The notes: generated from the sequence alone by a model not told the origin. Shown: positions 1 to 8,224, counted from the first letter of the stretch. The stretch: DNA of 64,000 bases from Mesorhizobium sp. (GCF_017306545.1 NZ_JAFKID010000032.1:1-64000), one strand, 5' to 3'. Made by a program: numbers and translations.

Positions 1-1194
1 GGCCAGCGCCAGACCGGCGGGGCAGGGCTGTTCCGCTCCGAGGACAATCTGGAAAGCCCCTATGCCCGCGCGGCGCTGCGCCAATTCTACTGGCTACTCC
101 ATCAGGGCAAAATCGAGGGCTGTTCGCTGATAACGTTCGAAGCGGTCACCGGCCTGTCGCTGACGACGGAGGAGGGCGGGTTGCGTGACGAACTACCGCC
201 GATCACGACCTGGCTCAACCGGCTGCTGGCGCTCCGGATCGAAACCCAGAATCTTCTGTTCGAGGTTTTCGAGCAGTTGATGGCGGCCAAGGTTGAAGGC
301 GCCATCGCCGCGGGCACATACGACATGGGCGTGGAGACGCTCACGGCAGAGAGCATCACCGTCACCGATCGCCGGACAATCTACACGCATCCGGTCTCGG
401 GCGCGCAGTCGCATGTGCTGACCGTCGCGCGCAAGGATCGCCTCCCGCCGCTCGGCCTGCGCGAGGCGCTGGCCATCGCCCGCGCGGAGCCGCAATCGGT
501 CTTTCTGGTCAATACGCGCTCGAACCGTGCGGCGATCCAGCTGCCGACGGCGAGCTTGATGCTCGACGACGGCACCGTCGAGCACCGCGTACGGTTGCTA
601 CGGCCGACCGACGAACTGCGCTTCGGTCTCGACGCCATTGCCGAAACTTTCTGGCAAGCGGCCGACCGCAAAAAGTTCTGCGAACTCTGGCAGGCGGAAG
701 TCGCTGCCGTCCCGGAGTTCACCACCAGCACCTTCCATATGGTCACCGGCCTGCTGTTGCCGATCTGGCGGCGGCTGCCCGATCATGATTGCCAAGTCTA
801 CCGCATCCAGACCGATGCCGGCAAACGCATCATCGGCCGTCATATCGCGCCGACGATGGTGTCGAGCATGTTGCGCAATCTCGGCATCGACAATGTGCCG
901 GCGCTCGCGCCGGAGGACGCCTGGGCCGGGCTGGTCGAAGGGAAGATCGGGCTGCAGCTGGCGGACGGGATGATCCTGCGGCGCAGCCGTGTCATGAACG
1001 ACTATCGCGTCGAGCTGATCGGCTTCACCGAGGCGATGGTTCCTCGGCTGAAGGCTCTCGGCCTGATTTCGGAAATCATCTCCTGGAAACTCAGGCTGTT
1101 CATCCCGACCGGCGGCCAGGGCTCCGCCATCCTCGCCTCGCTTCTCGAGAGCCACACGCTGGTCGGCGTCACCGACCGCACGGCGGCAGCGTGA
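1..1194 (+). CDS. Strawberry-notch-like helicase family protein, C-terminal part (cut by left edge)
   Basis: The frame is open from base 1 and ends in TGA at 1192-1194, so only the last 397 residues are visible. Segments such as GQRQTGGAGLF, ESPYARAALRQFY and GTYDMGVETLTAES match the C-terminal region of the large strawberry-notch-like proteins (usually about 1,400-1,500 aa, with methyltransferase-like and DEAD-like helicase parts) carried by rhizobial plasmids and ICEs. Their role in the element is not established; a part in DNA processing is inferred. The Toprim gene follows after 12 bases, so the two are probably co-transcribed. An internal TTG at 181 is only a possible start inside the long frame and is not used. 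Confidence 0.85.
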   Translation, partial: GQRQTGGAGLFRSEDNLESPYARAALRQFYWLLHQGKIEGCSLITFEAVTGLSLTTEEGGLRDELPPITTWLNRLLALRIETQNLLFEVFEQLMAAKVEGAIAAGTYDMGVETLTAESITVTDRRTIYTHPVSGAQSHVLTVARKDRLPPLGLREALAIARAEPQSVFLVNTRSNRAAIQLPTASLMLDDGTVEHRVRLLRPTDELRFGLDAIAETFWQAADRKKFCELWQAEVAAVPEFTTSTFHMVTGLLLPIWRRLPDHDCQVYRIQTDAGKRIIGRHIAPTMVSSMLRNLGIDNVPALAPEDAWAGLVEGKIGLQLADGMILRRSRVMNDYRVELIGFTEAMVPRLKALGLISEIISWKLRLFIPTGGQGSAILASLLESHTLVGVTDRTAAA

Positions 1195-1206
1195 CCGGAG
1201 GCGATC

Positions 1207-2250
1207 ATGTCTGGCTCGGCAGCAGAGCTGGCACGCCGCCTCGGCGATCATGCCGAGGCGGTGTGCCGCGAATATCTCTCCAACGGCCGACGTGTCGGCA
1301 ATTACTGGATCGTCGGCGACGTGCGCAATGCGGAGGGCCGCTCGATGCATGTGCGGCTGAAGACCAACGCGAAGGGATTAGCCGGAAAATGGGTTGACGA
1401 GGCGACCTTAGAATTCGGCGACCTGCTCGACGTCATCCGCGAAAGCTGTGGCCTGATCGAATTCCACGATGTCGCGGACGAGGCCCGCCGTTTCCTCGCT
1501 ATGCCGCGGCCGCAGGCGCAGGACCCCGGCACGCAGCGCCAGCCAGCCGCGGCACACGGCTCTCCCGAAGCGGCAGGTCGCCTGTTCGCCATGTCGCGGC
1601 CGATCGCCGGCACGCTGGCCGAACGCTATCTTCGCAGCCGCGGCATCCTGCTCGCCGCGCGTGAGCGCACCCTGCGCTTCCACCCCGGCTGCTACTATCG
1701 CGATCTCGTGACTGGCGAGGTGCAGGCCTTGCCCGCGCTCATCGCTGCCGTCACCAATCTCGACGGTCGCCTGACCGGTCTGCAACGCACCTGGTTGGAT
1801 CCCGGCGGCAACGGCAAGGCGCATGTCGACGACCCGCGCCGCTCGCTCGGTCATCTGCTCGGCAACGGCATCTGGCTCGGCCTCGATCCCGGTCGGCCTG
1901 TCCGGGTCATCGCCGCCGGCGAGGGTTTCGAGACGATGGCCTCGCTGCACACGGTGATGCCGGCCCTACCGGTGGCCGCCACCACTTCGGCCAACCACCT
2001 CGCCGGCATGATCCTGCCGCCCGATTGCCGTCGCCTCTATATCGCGGCCGATGCGGACGCCGCCGGCCGGCATGGCATCGAGCGTCTTAGCCAGCGAGCC
2101 GGCGAAGCCGGGATCGCAACCCTCGTGTTGCGGCCGCAGCTCGGCGACTTCAACGACGATCTGCGCCATCTCGGCCCGAACCGTCTCGCGGCATGGCTCG
2201 GCGATCAGCTCCTCCCGGAAGATGCCCGTTACTTTCTTCCTTCCGGATGA
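1207..2250 (+). CDS. Toprim-domain protein (primase-like, DUF7146 type)
   Basis: A 347-residue protein with a GGAGG ribosome site 5 bases before the ATG. The N-terminal 110 residues (YLSNGRRVGNYWIVGDV, then KWVDEATLEFGDLLDVI) resemble the domain preceding Toprim in mobile-element primase-like proteins. The Toprim part contains the acidic motif AAGEGFETM near residue 238 and the D-x-D motif AADADAAGRHG near residue 281, the metal-binding residues expected of the fold. The likely role is nucleic-acid priming or processing during maintenance or transfer of the element. It sits between the strawberry-notch-like gene and the DUF2493 gene, a common arrangement on rhizobial plasmids. Confidence 0.85.
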   Translation: MSGSAAELARRLGDHAEAVCREYLSNGRRVGNYWIVGDVRNAEGRSMHVRLKTNAKGLAGKWVDEATLEFGDLLDVIRESCGLIEFHDVADEARRFLAMPRPQAQDPGTQRQPAAAHGSPEAAGRLFAMSRPIAGTLAERYLRSRGILLAARERTLRFHPGCYYRDLVTGEVQALPALIAAVTNLDGRLTGLQRTWLDPGGNGKAHVDDPRRSLGHLLGNGIWLGLDPGRPVRVIAAGEGFETMASLHTVMPALPVAATTSANHLAGMILPPDCRRLYIAADADAAGRHGIERLSQRAGEAGIATLVLRPQLGDFNDDLRHLGPNRLAAWLGDQLLPEDARYFLPSG

Positions 2251-2494
2251 ACGCGCTCGCCGGCAAGCGGGCAGGGCCGGTGTCACCGCACGCTCGCAGG
2301 CATGGCGGCGGTCCCGTCGGCGAGGCCGCGCCCGCGGCCTGCCTGAGAGGCGATCCCTGCCACTCCCCAGTCACGGCCGCAACGGCTGCGCCGTCCTCCG
2401 CTTCGCTCCGGCCTTCGGTGCGGCCGCGCTCGGGGCGCGGCCGGGATGCGCTGTCAGGCCGCGATGGACGCGGCCACAACCGACGGAGACAGCC

Positions 2495-3436
2495 ATGAAC
2501 TACGACCTTCCCTTCGACGACGCCTATGAGCCCTACCACGCCTCCTCGCCGACCGACCGCGTCATCCTCGAACTGCAGATGTACGGCCATCGTCCGCATC
2601 AGGACGAGCCGGATCCCCGCCCGCTGCCCGACGATGCCGTGATCCGCTCCGGTCTGGCCGGCATAGTCGATACCTTCACCGGCATGCTCGGTGACACCAG
2701 GCTCGAACCCGATCTCGACGACCTGCTCTGGTCCTTCGTCAACGTCTTCCACCGCGCCGCCGAGCGCGTCGCCCGCAACCTTGACCGCAACGAGGAGGCC
2801 CAACGCTCGAGCCAGAACGAACAGGACGGCTCGGAGGTGAAGTCCGTCGAGCTGGAGCGGCTCACCGCCGAAGGCATCACCTATATCGAGCGCCGCAATG
2901 TGCTGGAAATCATGCGCGACGAGGCGGCCGACCTCTACGAGGCGCAGACCGGCTCGGCATGGCGACCGCGCACCGGCTCGAAAGTCTCGCATCAGGCCAT
3001 GACGGCGGCGGTGATCGACAGCCGCGACTTCCTCGCCGCGCGCCGCCGCGCCGACACCGAGGTGCTGGTGCCGGCTGGTACAAAGATCGCCTTCTCCGGT
3101 GGCCTCGACTGCAACGAGCACGACAGGATCTGGGAGGCGCTCGACAAGGCCCGCGAGAAGCACCCCGACATGGTCCTGCTCCATGGCGGCAGCCCACGCG
3201 GCGCCGAGCGCATCGCCGCCTGCTGGGCCGAAAGCCGGAAAGTCACGCAGATCGCCTTCAAGCCGGACTGGAACCGGCACGCCAAGGCCGCCCCCTTCAG
3301 GCGCAACGACCAGCTGCTCTCGGTCATGCCTTACGGGCTGATCGTCTTCCCCGGTTCCGGCATCACCGAAAACCTCGCCGATAAGGCGCGCCGCCTCGGC
3401 ATCCCGGTCTGGCGATTCACCGAGGATAGCGTGTGA
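2495..3436 (+). CDS. DUF2493 domain protein (YspA-like SLOG fold)
   Basis: A 313-residue protein. The frame is open far upstream, but the ATG at 2495 (MNYDLPFDDAYEPYHASS) is chosen because the upstream part is low-complexity and overlaps the Toprim gene; GGAG lies 8 bases before it. The first 190 residues are helical and acidic with no recognised domain. The last 115 form a Rossmann-like SLOG domain: IAFSGGLDCNEHDRIWEAL, then LLHGGSPRGAERIAACWA, then VIVFPGSGITENLADKAR. SLOG proteins are thought to bind nucleotide-derived ligands. A second SLOG-like protein is encoded at 4484, with a toxin-antitoxin pair between them. Confidence 0.8.
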   Translation: MNYDLPFDDAYEPYHASSPTDRVILELQMYGHRPHQDEPDPRPLPDDAVIRSGLAGIVDTFTGMLGDTRLEPDLDDLLWSFVNVFHRAAERVARNLDRNEEAQRSSQNEQDGSEVKSVELERLTAEGITYIERRNVLEIMRDEAADLYEAQTGSAWRPRTGSKVSHQAMTAAVIDSRDFLAARRRADTEVLVPAGTKIAFSGGLDCNEHDRIWEALDKAREKHPDMVLLHGGSPRGAERIAACWAESRKVTQIAFKPDWNRHAKAAPFRRNDQLLSVMPYGLIVFPGSGITENLADKARRLGIPVWRFTEDSV

Positions 3437-3570
3437 GCGCTACGTTTCCTCGCCCCGTGGCGGACGCGCTTCCAGCGCCACATCGACGAACCCGACCTTG
3501 GAGTCGGGTTCGTCGTGCACTCGCATTTCGTATCCGCCTCCCGCGATCTTTGTAGCGAGGAGCCATTTTC

Positions 3571-3598
3571 TTGCAAATCGGGAAAATCTGGATATTAT
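3571..3598 (+). promoter_or_regulatory. Putative promoter of the toxin-antitoxin pair
   Basis: TTGCAA at 3571-3576 and TATTAT at 3593-3598 with a 16-base spacer, 24 bases before the antitoxin ATG. The surrounding 60 bases are visibly richer in A and T than the neighbouring genes. This is a sigma-70-like match by eye only. Confidence 0.45.
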
Positions 3599-3622
3599 GG
3601 AGAACTATACGGAGACTCGGCC

Positions 3623-3883
3623 ATGCGACAGTTCACGACAGGCGACCTCAACAAGCAGGTTGGCGACGTTACCGATGCCGCCAGCCGTGAACCGATCGTG
3701 CTCACCAAGCACCGCAAACCCCGCTTCGTCCTCATGAGTTACGAGCATTACGAGCGGATGCGCACCGGCAGGGATCCACGCCGCGCCTATCGTGTCTCCG
3801 ATATGCCGGACGAGCACAAGGACCTCTTCGCCGCGGAAATCGACCGGCTGGCGCGCGGCGAAGGGTATGACGATGAGCCATGA
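3623..3883 (+). CDS. Phd/YefM-family antitoxin
   Basis: An 86-residue protein. The ATG at 3623 follows a GGAGA ribosome site, and the N-terminus MRQFTTGDLNKQVGDVTDAASREPIVLTKHRKPRFVLMSYEHYERM has the Phd/YefM layout: a short DNA-binding N-terminus, the strand 'PIVLTKHRKPRFVLMS', then a helix. The C-terminal tail (DMPDEHKDLFAAEIDRLA) would wrap the toxin. It is expected to repress its own promoter and neutralise the product of the next gene, whose start lies inside this gene's last codons. Confidence 0.8.
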   Translation: MRQFTTGDLNKQVGDVTDAASREPIVLTKHRKPRFVLMSYEHYERMRTGRDPRRAYRVSDMPDEHKDLFAAEIDRLARGEGYDDEP

Positions 3884-4292
3884 GTTCCTGCCGGGCCAGG
3901 TCATCGCCTATCCTTATCTCTGGGCATGGCAGCAGGAACGTGGCGAAACCGAAGGCCGCAAGGTCCGGCCGACCTGCGTCGTCGTAGCCGTCAGAAGCGC
4001 AAATGACGGCCTGACCCACCTCGCCCTTCTCGGCATCACCACGCAGCCGCCGCAGCACAGTCGCGTTGCGCTCGACATCCCGGATATCGAGCGCCGGCGC
4101 GCGGGTCTGAGCGACCTCAAGCGATGCTGGATCGTCGTCGACGAATACAATTACGATGTCGCCGAGCGCTCCTGGTACATGGAACCGGGAAACGACATCC
4201 TTGGCCGCTTCAGCAAGGCCTTCGTGATGAAGATCGCAACCGCCTTCGCCAAAGCGCGGCAATCGGGGCGGCGCGTCGACCGTCTGGATTGA
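3873..4292 (+). CDS. PemK/MazF-like toxin of a type II toxin-antitoxin pair
   Basis: A 139-residue protein overlapping the antitoxin gene by 11 bases. The ATG at 3873 is preferred over the one at 3867 because AAGGG at 3861-3865 is better spaced for it. The opening FLPGQVIAYPYLWAWQ and the following EGRKVRPTCVVVAV fit the start of the PemK/MazF beta-barrel (G-x-V/I, then K-x-RP). Family members are endoribonucleases that cleave mRNA; that activity is assumed here. The pair probably stabilises the element by killing or arresting cells that lose it. The C-terminal half (SWYMEPGNDILGRFSKAFVMKIATAF) is more divergent. Confidence 0.65.
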   Translation: MSHEFLPGQVIAYPYLWAWQQERGETEGRKVRPTCVVVAVRSANDGLTHLALLGITTQPPQHSRVALDIPDIERRRAGLSDLKRCWIVVDEYNYDVAERSWYMEPGNDILGRFSKAFVMKIATAFAKARQSGRRVDRLD

Positions 4293-4483
4293 CGCTTTTC
4301 CTTTCTGCTTCTTTTAAACCCGTCCACTCGGCACACTGGCTTGTGGCCGGCCGGCCCTGGTCGCAGCGTGCCGCCGCTCCCGAGCCGGCCTCGCCGCCTT
4401 GGCCTGCGGGACCATCACGCGCGCAGGAGAGGGAGGGGAGAGCCGGGCCGGGGCGGGGGCTTTGAGAGAAAGGAAGAGCGACC

Positions 4484-5017
4484 ATGGCGATGATATTTTT
4501 AGGCGGCTCACGCGACATCTTGGAACTGCCCGTTCCGGCAATCGAGCGGATCGGCGCGATCGTGGCGGCCGAGCACGGCGTCCTGATCGGCGACGCGCCC
4601 GGAGCCGATGCCGAAATGCAAAGCCTGCTCGCCGGCTACAATTACGAGCATGTCGGCGTCTTCCATGCAGGAGCCGAACCGCGCAACAATCTCGGTGACT
4701 GGGCCGCCTATCCCGTCCCGCCGCCAGAGGGTGCACGGGGCTTTGCCATCCACGCCGAGAAAGACCGGGAGATGGCCCGCCGCGCCGACTTCGGCCTGAT
4801 GGTCTGGAATGGCGAATCCCCGGGCACCTGCCTCAACGTATTGCGCCTTGCCATCACTGGCAGCCCTTGCGTCGTCTACGACACCATGCGCGGCGTAGTG
4901 GCGTCCGTCCACAACACTGTAGACTGGCGCGCCATGCTGCACCATGCAGGTCCCGAGGTACGCTGTGACGTCGAGGCGCGCATGTCCGCGAACGAGCGCG
5001 GCGCGCTGGAAGCCTGA
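4484..5017 (+). CDS. SLOG-like nucleotide-binding-fold protein
   Basis: A 177-residue protein with an AAGGAAGAG ribosome site before the ATG. The pattern IFLGGSRDI, then GVLIGDAPGADAEMQSLLAG, then a later 'FGLMVWNGESPGTCLNVLRL' follows the SLOG/YAcAr Rossmann-type layout also seen in the DUF2493 protein upstream: a glycine-rich first loop, GDAPGAD and a late W-x-G-x-S-x-G loop. No catalytic function can be assigned. Two SLOG-like genes within 3 kb, flanking a toxin-antitoxin pair, suggest a ligand-sensing or defence-related module, but this is inference. Confidence 0.65.
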   Translation: MAMIFLGGSRDILELPVPAIERIGAIVAAEHGVLIGDAPGADAEMQSLLAGYNYEHVGVFHAGAEPRNNLGDWAAYPVPPPEGARGFAIHAEKDREMARRADFGLMVWNGESPGTCLNVLRLAITGSPCVVYDTMRGVVASVHNTVDWRAMLHHAGPEVRCDVEARMSANERGALEA

Positions 5018-5510
5018 TCGCGGCGAGCCGCAATGGCCGGTTCGCGTCAAAGTGATGGGAGCTGCTGCCCCGACCCGGCCGGAGGCCGACCTCTTGTGAC
5101 GCCGCCTCTCGCGGCTCGCCGGCATTCCTCGGAATACGCTACCCGTCCATTGCGCCAAGGGCAGGACGGTGGGATCAGGCGACCCGTCGGCGATTGACAG
5201 CAGCTTGACGCCGGATGATCACCTCGCCGGTGTCGGAAGCGCGCGTCTCTCCCGGCAGCGGCCCCGAAGCCCGGATGCATGGCGGCGGACGGTAGCATGG
5301 GCCGCAGCGCGGAACGGTCGGGTCCGGGGCAGGCGGCGGAGAGGCAGATCCGCAGGCGGGGAAACGCTGACCTGCGAACGCCGCCGCAGCGTCGAGAATC
5401 TGCGATGGCGGCCGGAGGCATCGCCTTCGCTCACATCCGGACCATTCCCGTTTCATGTCGCCTTTGTAGTGGACCGCCTGCTTTTGCGGTCAACCCCCGT
5501 TGGGGGTACG

Positions 5511-5647
5511 CTCGGCAAGAAATTCCGGAAAATTCGATTTCGGTTTTTTTGTTGGCGGGCCAGGCACTTTCCTTCCCGCAAGCGGGGCCCTTGAAAGTGC
5601 GGCCCGCTCTCTGCGGCAAATAGAATTTTCCGGAATTTCCTGCCGAG
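5511..5647. repeat. Long inverted repeat, 25-bp arms (24/25 match)
   Basis: The left arm is 5511-5535 (begins CTCGGCAAGAAATTCC) and the right arm 5623-5647 (ends GGAATTTCCTGCCGAG). They are reverse complements except for one base and are separated by 87 bases that hold a second, 8-bp inverted repeat. The A/T-rich core GGAATTTTC/GAAAATTCC stands out from the GC-rich surroundings. It is not an obvious intrinsic terminator because no T-run follows. It may be a protein-binding site, a replication or transfer structure, or the remains of an insertion with terminal inverted repeats. Confidence 0.75.
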
Positions 5648-5680
5648 TGACCGCAGCAGGACGGCCCCCTCCTTTGGCGC

Positions 5681-5700
5681 CATCGGGAATGGTCCCGATG
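5681..5700 (+). promoter_or_regulatory. Hairpin before the DUF736 gene
   Basis: CATCGGGA at 5681-5688 and TCCCGATG at 5693-5700 form a perfect 8-bp stem with a 4-base loop, ending 5 bases before the AAGGAG ribosome site of the DUF736 gene. No T-run follows, so it is more likely an operator or a translation-affecting leader hairpin than a terminator. Confidence 0.4.
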
Positions 5701-5719
5701 CAAGCGAAGGAGAAGTACC

Positions 5720-6043
5720 ATGGCCACCACGATCGCAAACCTCACCGCCAAGGCCGACGGCTCGATGGAAGGCGTGTTCGCCACGCTGAGGGTCAACGCC
5801 CCGATCACCCTCATCCCGAACAACAACAAGTCGCGCGAGGATGCGCCCGACTACCGCATCGTCAACAAGCGCACGGGCTTCGAGATCGGAGCCGGCTGGA
5901 ACCGCGTCTCCCAGCGTTCGGGCGAGGAATACCTCTCGGTCAAGCTGGAAGCCCCCGAGATCGGCGTGATCTTCGGCAACCTCGCTCCCGCCCCCGGCGG
6001 TGAGGAGAACAAGAAGGTGATCCTGTGGAATAACCCGCAGTGA
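5720..6043 (+). CDS. DUF736 family protein
   Basis: A 107-residue protein starting at an ATG with AAGGAG 8 bases upstream. The sequence MATTIANLTAKADGSMEGVFATLRVNAPITLIPNN, then DYRIVNKRTGFEIGAGWNRVS and EYLSVKLEAPEIGVIFGNL is typical of DUF736, small beta-rich proteins on alphaproteobacterial plasmids and ICEs, usually near DUF2493 and strawberry-notch genes as here. Their biochemical role is unknown. A strong terminator follows immediately, so the gene may be highly expressed as a single unit from the repeat-rich region upstream. Confidence 0.9.
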   Translation: MATTIANLTAKADGSMEGVFATLRVNAPITLIPNNNKSREDAPDYRIVNKRTGFEIGAGWNRVSQRSGEEYLSVKLEAPEIGVIFGNLAPAPGGEENKKVILWNNPQ

Positions 6044-6051
6044 ACCGCAGC

Positions 6052-6086
6052 GAGCCGGCCCCGCAAGGGGCCGGCTCTCTTTCTGT
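6052..6086 (+). terminator. Intrinsic terminator after the DUF736 gene
   Basis: GAGCCGGCCCC (6052-6062), loop GCAA, then GGGGCCGGCTC (6067-6077): a perfect 11-bp GC-rich stem followed by a T-rich stretch (TCTTTCTGT). It lies 8 bases past the DUF736 stop codon. Confidence 0.8.
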
Positions 6087-6108
6087 CCCGCACCATCAGG
6101 AGGTTTCC

Positions 6109-6435
6109 ATGAGCCGCTACACCATCACCGTCATCGGCAACGGCGGTTCCGACCCCGACGCCGTCATCGGCTACGATCCGCCGCTGCGTACCTTCTTCTT
6201 ACAAGCGTTCCCCGACGAAAGTGGCGACGATCTTGCTTTGTGGCTCGGCACAAGCGACCGCGAATTCGAAACGGTCGATGCGCTGCACGCAGCGGCGCGG
6301 TCACGAGGGTTCGACTTTATGCCGCTTCCTAAGGACGTCGCGTTGCTGCTGGCCGAGGATTTCGGCAAAGATGCCGTGCGCCCACCGCGTGATGGCCCAC
6401 TCGCAGCGTTTCTGCGCCATCTGCAATCGAAGTAG
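6109..6435 (+). CDS. Conserved-looking hypothetical protein of the element backbone
   Basis: A 108-residue protein. The ATG at 6109 has a strong AGGAGG site 6 bases before it, which decides the start. The sequence (MSRYTITVIGNGGSDPDAVIGYDPPLRTFFLQAF, then DLALWLGTSDREFETVDALHAAA) is not recognised. It is acidic, has no membrane segment or signal peptide, and the spacing of its predicted strands and helices suggests a small alpha/beta domain. It is isolated between two strong terminators, so it is probably transcribed from its own promoter or by read-through. Confidence 0.65.
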   Translation: MSRYTITVIGNGGSDPDAVIGYDPPLRTFFLQAFPDESGDDLALWLGTSDREFETVDALHAAARSRGFDFMPLPKDVALLLAEDFGKDAVRPPRDGPLAAFLRHLQSK

Positions 6436-6446
6436 TCCAATGAAAC

Positions 6447-6489
6447 GAGGCCCGTGCCGGATGATCATCGGCGCGGGCCTCTTTTTTTT
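6447..6489 (+). terminator. Intrinsic terminator
   Basis: GAGGCCCGTGCCG (6447-6459) pairs with CGGCGCGGGCCTC (6469-6481) with one central mismatch, followed by eight T residues (6482-6489). It ends the transcript of the 108-residue hypothetical protein. Confidence 0.85.
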
Positions 6490-7127
6490 CGGCTGTTCGC
6501 TACCCGCGAATGGTATCCCATCCGCCGGCGTTGTAATAAACGCGCCTTGTTGCAGGCGATATCGGCGCGACAGACGATAGTCGTCACTTTGGCCCCTTGA
6601 GGTGGCTTGTCGTCCCATGAACCTATGCGGATGCCAATGCTCGGATCCGGTCCGTCGACGGCGACAAAAAAGGTCGGTGCATAGCCCGGATTTGCTGTGT
6701 GCGGGCGAGCCGGCCTGCGGCCGACCGCGCTCTATTCGCGACGCCTGCGCGCCGCTCACGGAGCCCGTTAAAACGGTCTCCGCCTCCGGTGACGATCGCA
6801 TCTCGCGAGGCTGCGGGATTCGGATCGACCGGCTCCCGCAGCCACGAGGGGCGACCCCTCGCGCACCCCGCCGGCTGGTCGCCGGATATGGGCGCATCCC
6901 CTGGCGGGGATGCGGGTCTCTATCTCTCTGACGTCCCAGTCTACTGGCCGCTCCCATCGCCTCAAGGACATCGCGGTGCCCCCAATTTTCTGCCGTCGCC
7001 CTGATGGGCGCCGCCAGAAAATCGGCACCCCCGCTCGCCGCCTCCGGCGGTCGCTTCGCGATCCTTGACCCGATGCTCGACTTGCCCGTCGCGGGACCTC
7101 CGTCATCAAGATGAAGGAGACCATGAC
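6490..7127. other. Gene-free stretch with hairpins
   Basis: About 640 bases in which no reading frame looks real: the long minus-strand frames here are arginine/proline-rich shadows. It contains a perfect 9-bp stem CGCATCCCC/GGGGATGCG with loop TGGC (6893-6914) and, near 6972-7046, an imperfect inverted repeat built around AATTTTCTG and CAGAAAAT with GGTGCC/GGCACC at its outer ends. This could be regulatory DNA for the gene at 7128 or a decayed gene. Confidence 0.4.
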
Positions 7128-7688
7128 ATGGCACACAACAATCTCATGCTTGTCGCGCAACTTTCGGGCATGCGCATCAATGTCCTCGCGAACCGGCTCG
7201 GCTGCGACACGGAACTGGCGCGTGGCGTCCACGACCGCCTTGCGGAAAAGCTCGCGAAGATGATCGATGCGCAGCGCAACATTCTCGCGGCCGACAGGGC
7301 GCTTGTCGCGGCGCGCGGCACCGAAGACGAAGAGGACGCCTTCTTCGATCAGCATCATTACCAGACAGCCTGGTACGAAACGTGGCTGGTCGAGCCGATC
7401 GCGCTTCTCGACGACTATCTGGTCGACGAGCTGACGCACGAATATTTCGATTTTCGCGAAGCGCGCTGGTATTTCATGGATGGCGTGCTTCCCATCGTCG
7501 AGCGGGTTCCCGACGACAAGCTCTGCGGCCTCACCAAGATCATCGCCGAGATCGAGGAGATCAGCGGCGTCAGGTTCACCGTCGAGAACGTCTATTACAG
7601 TGAGGCCGAAGCCGAGGCAGCGTGGTGGGAACGTACTGGTCACGACCCGGACACGTTTTTCGCATTGAACGATGGCGGCCGCGATTGA
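7128..7688 (+). CDS. Hypothetical acidic protein
   Basis: A 186-residue protein. The ATG at 7128 is preferred because AAGGAGA (7114-7120) is well placed and the upstream extension is not protein-like. The sequence (MAHNNLMLVAQLSGMRINVLANRLGCDTELARGVHDRLAEKLAKMIDAQ) is helical and strongly acidic toward the C-terminus, with aromatic pairs (WYETW, YFDFREARWYFMDG). No domain is recognised, and there is no signal peptide or membrane segment. It is followed by a perfect 14-bp-stem terminator, so it is a monocistronic gene. Confidence 0.65.
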   Translation: MAHNNLMLVAQLSGMRINVLANRLGCDTELARGVHDRLAEKLAKMIDAQRNILAADRALVAARGTEDEEDAFFDQHHYQTAWYETWLVEPIALLDDYLVDELTHEYFDFREARWYFMDGVLPIVERVPDDKLCGLTKIIAEIEEISGVRFTVENVYYSEAEAEAAWWERTGHDPDTFFALNDGGRD

Positions 7689-7694
7689 CGGTTC

Positions 7695-7733
7695 GAGGTC
7701 GGGGCGGCTTGCGCCGCCCCGACCTCTTTTTTT
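7695..7733 (+). terminator. Strong intrinsic terminator
   Basis: GAGGTCGGGGCGGC (7695-7708), loop TTGC, GCCGCCCCGACCTC (7713-7726) and then seven T residues. The perfect 14-bp stem follows the stop codon of the acidic protein by 6 bases. The RHH gene on the other strand ends just beyond it, so it may separate convergent transcripts. Confidence 0.85.
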
Positions 7734-7807
7734 GATCGGCACGACCTGCTGGAGCGCTCAGCGCCGGGAACGGTTGATCCGCCGGATGCTCAAAATCCCC
7801 ACCCCGC

Positions 7808-8224
7808 TCATTCTTTCGGCAGTTTGTGCTTGTGCGCGCGGATGTAATCCTGCACCGCCTTGCGCAGCAGTTCCGTCATGCTATGGCCGTTGCTGACCGC
7901 CAGCAGTTTGAACTGACGCTGCTCCAAAGCCGTCAGGTAGTAGCCGCAGCGCACCATTTCTTCCTCGCGAATCTTCCTGCCTGCGACGGGGTCCTTCTTC
8001 TGGCCTTGTCGCAACAGCTTTCGAAAGTCGGGCGCGGCGGCCGGCGATGCCGGCGCCGACGCCTTTTTGCCCGACGGTTGCCCGGCTCCTTCCATCTTTC
8101 TATTAGATGCGTCGCCCTTCGGCGCAATGAACATGCTCGGCAGCGCCGGCGGTTGCGTCGAGATCGCCTTCAGCATCCGTGCTTTCTTGTCGTTGTTCGG
8201 CTTCGGTGTGGAAGCGTCGCTCAT
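7808..8224 (-). CDS. Ribbon-helix-helix-like partner of the ParA ATPase
   Basis: A 138-residue protein whose ATG overlaps the ParA stop codon (ATGA), so the two are translationally coupled. The first 75 residues are disordered and rich in P, A, K and S. The last 50 (EMVRCGYYLTALEQRQFKLLAVSNGHSMTELLRKAVQDYIRAH) look like a strand followed by two helices, as in ribbon-helix-helix DNA-binding proteins. Small RHH proteins downstream of a ParA commonly bind a centromere-like site and recruit the ATPase; that role is inferred. The two matching palindromes upstream of the ParA gene are candidate targets. Confidence 0.65.
   Translation of the reverse strand: MSDASTPKPNNDKKARMLKAISTQPPALPSMFIAPKGDASNRKMEGAGQPSGKKASAPASPAAAPDFRKLLRQGQKKDPVAGRKIREEEMVRCGYYLTALEQRQFKLLAVSNGHSMTELLRKAVQDYIRAHKHKLPKE

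Larger units (their letters stand above)
5018..5719. other. Gene-free stretch rich in inverted repeats
   Basis: About 700 bases without a convincing gene between the SLOG-like gene and the DUF736 gene. The first 450 bases show nothing clear. From about 5470 the region is packed with hairpins: GACCGC/GCGGTC near 5473, ACCCCC/GGGGGT near 5492-5507, the long 25-bp inverted repeat described separately, an inner GCACTTTC/GAAAGTGC pair (5564-5571 and 5593-5600), and CATCGGGA/TCCCGATG at 5681-5700 just before the next gene's ribosome site. Such clustering suggests a regulatory region or an origin. Confidence 0.5.

Noticed and set aside
2051-2494. N-terminal extension of the DUF2493 frame
   Set aside because: Overlaps the Toprim gene and is low-complexity; a better start with a ribosome site exists at 2495.
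6301-7742. Long - strand frames through the 6.5-7.7 kb gap
   Set aside because: Arginine/proline-rich, no convincing start, and overlap the terminators and the supported gene at 7128.
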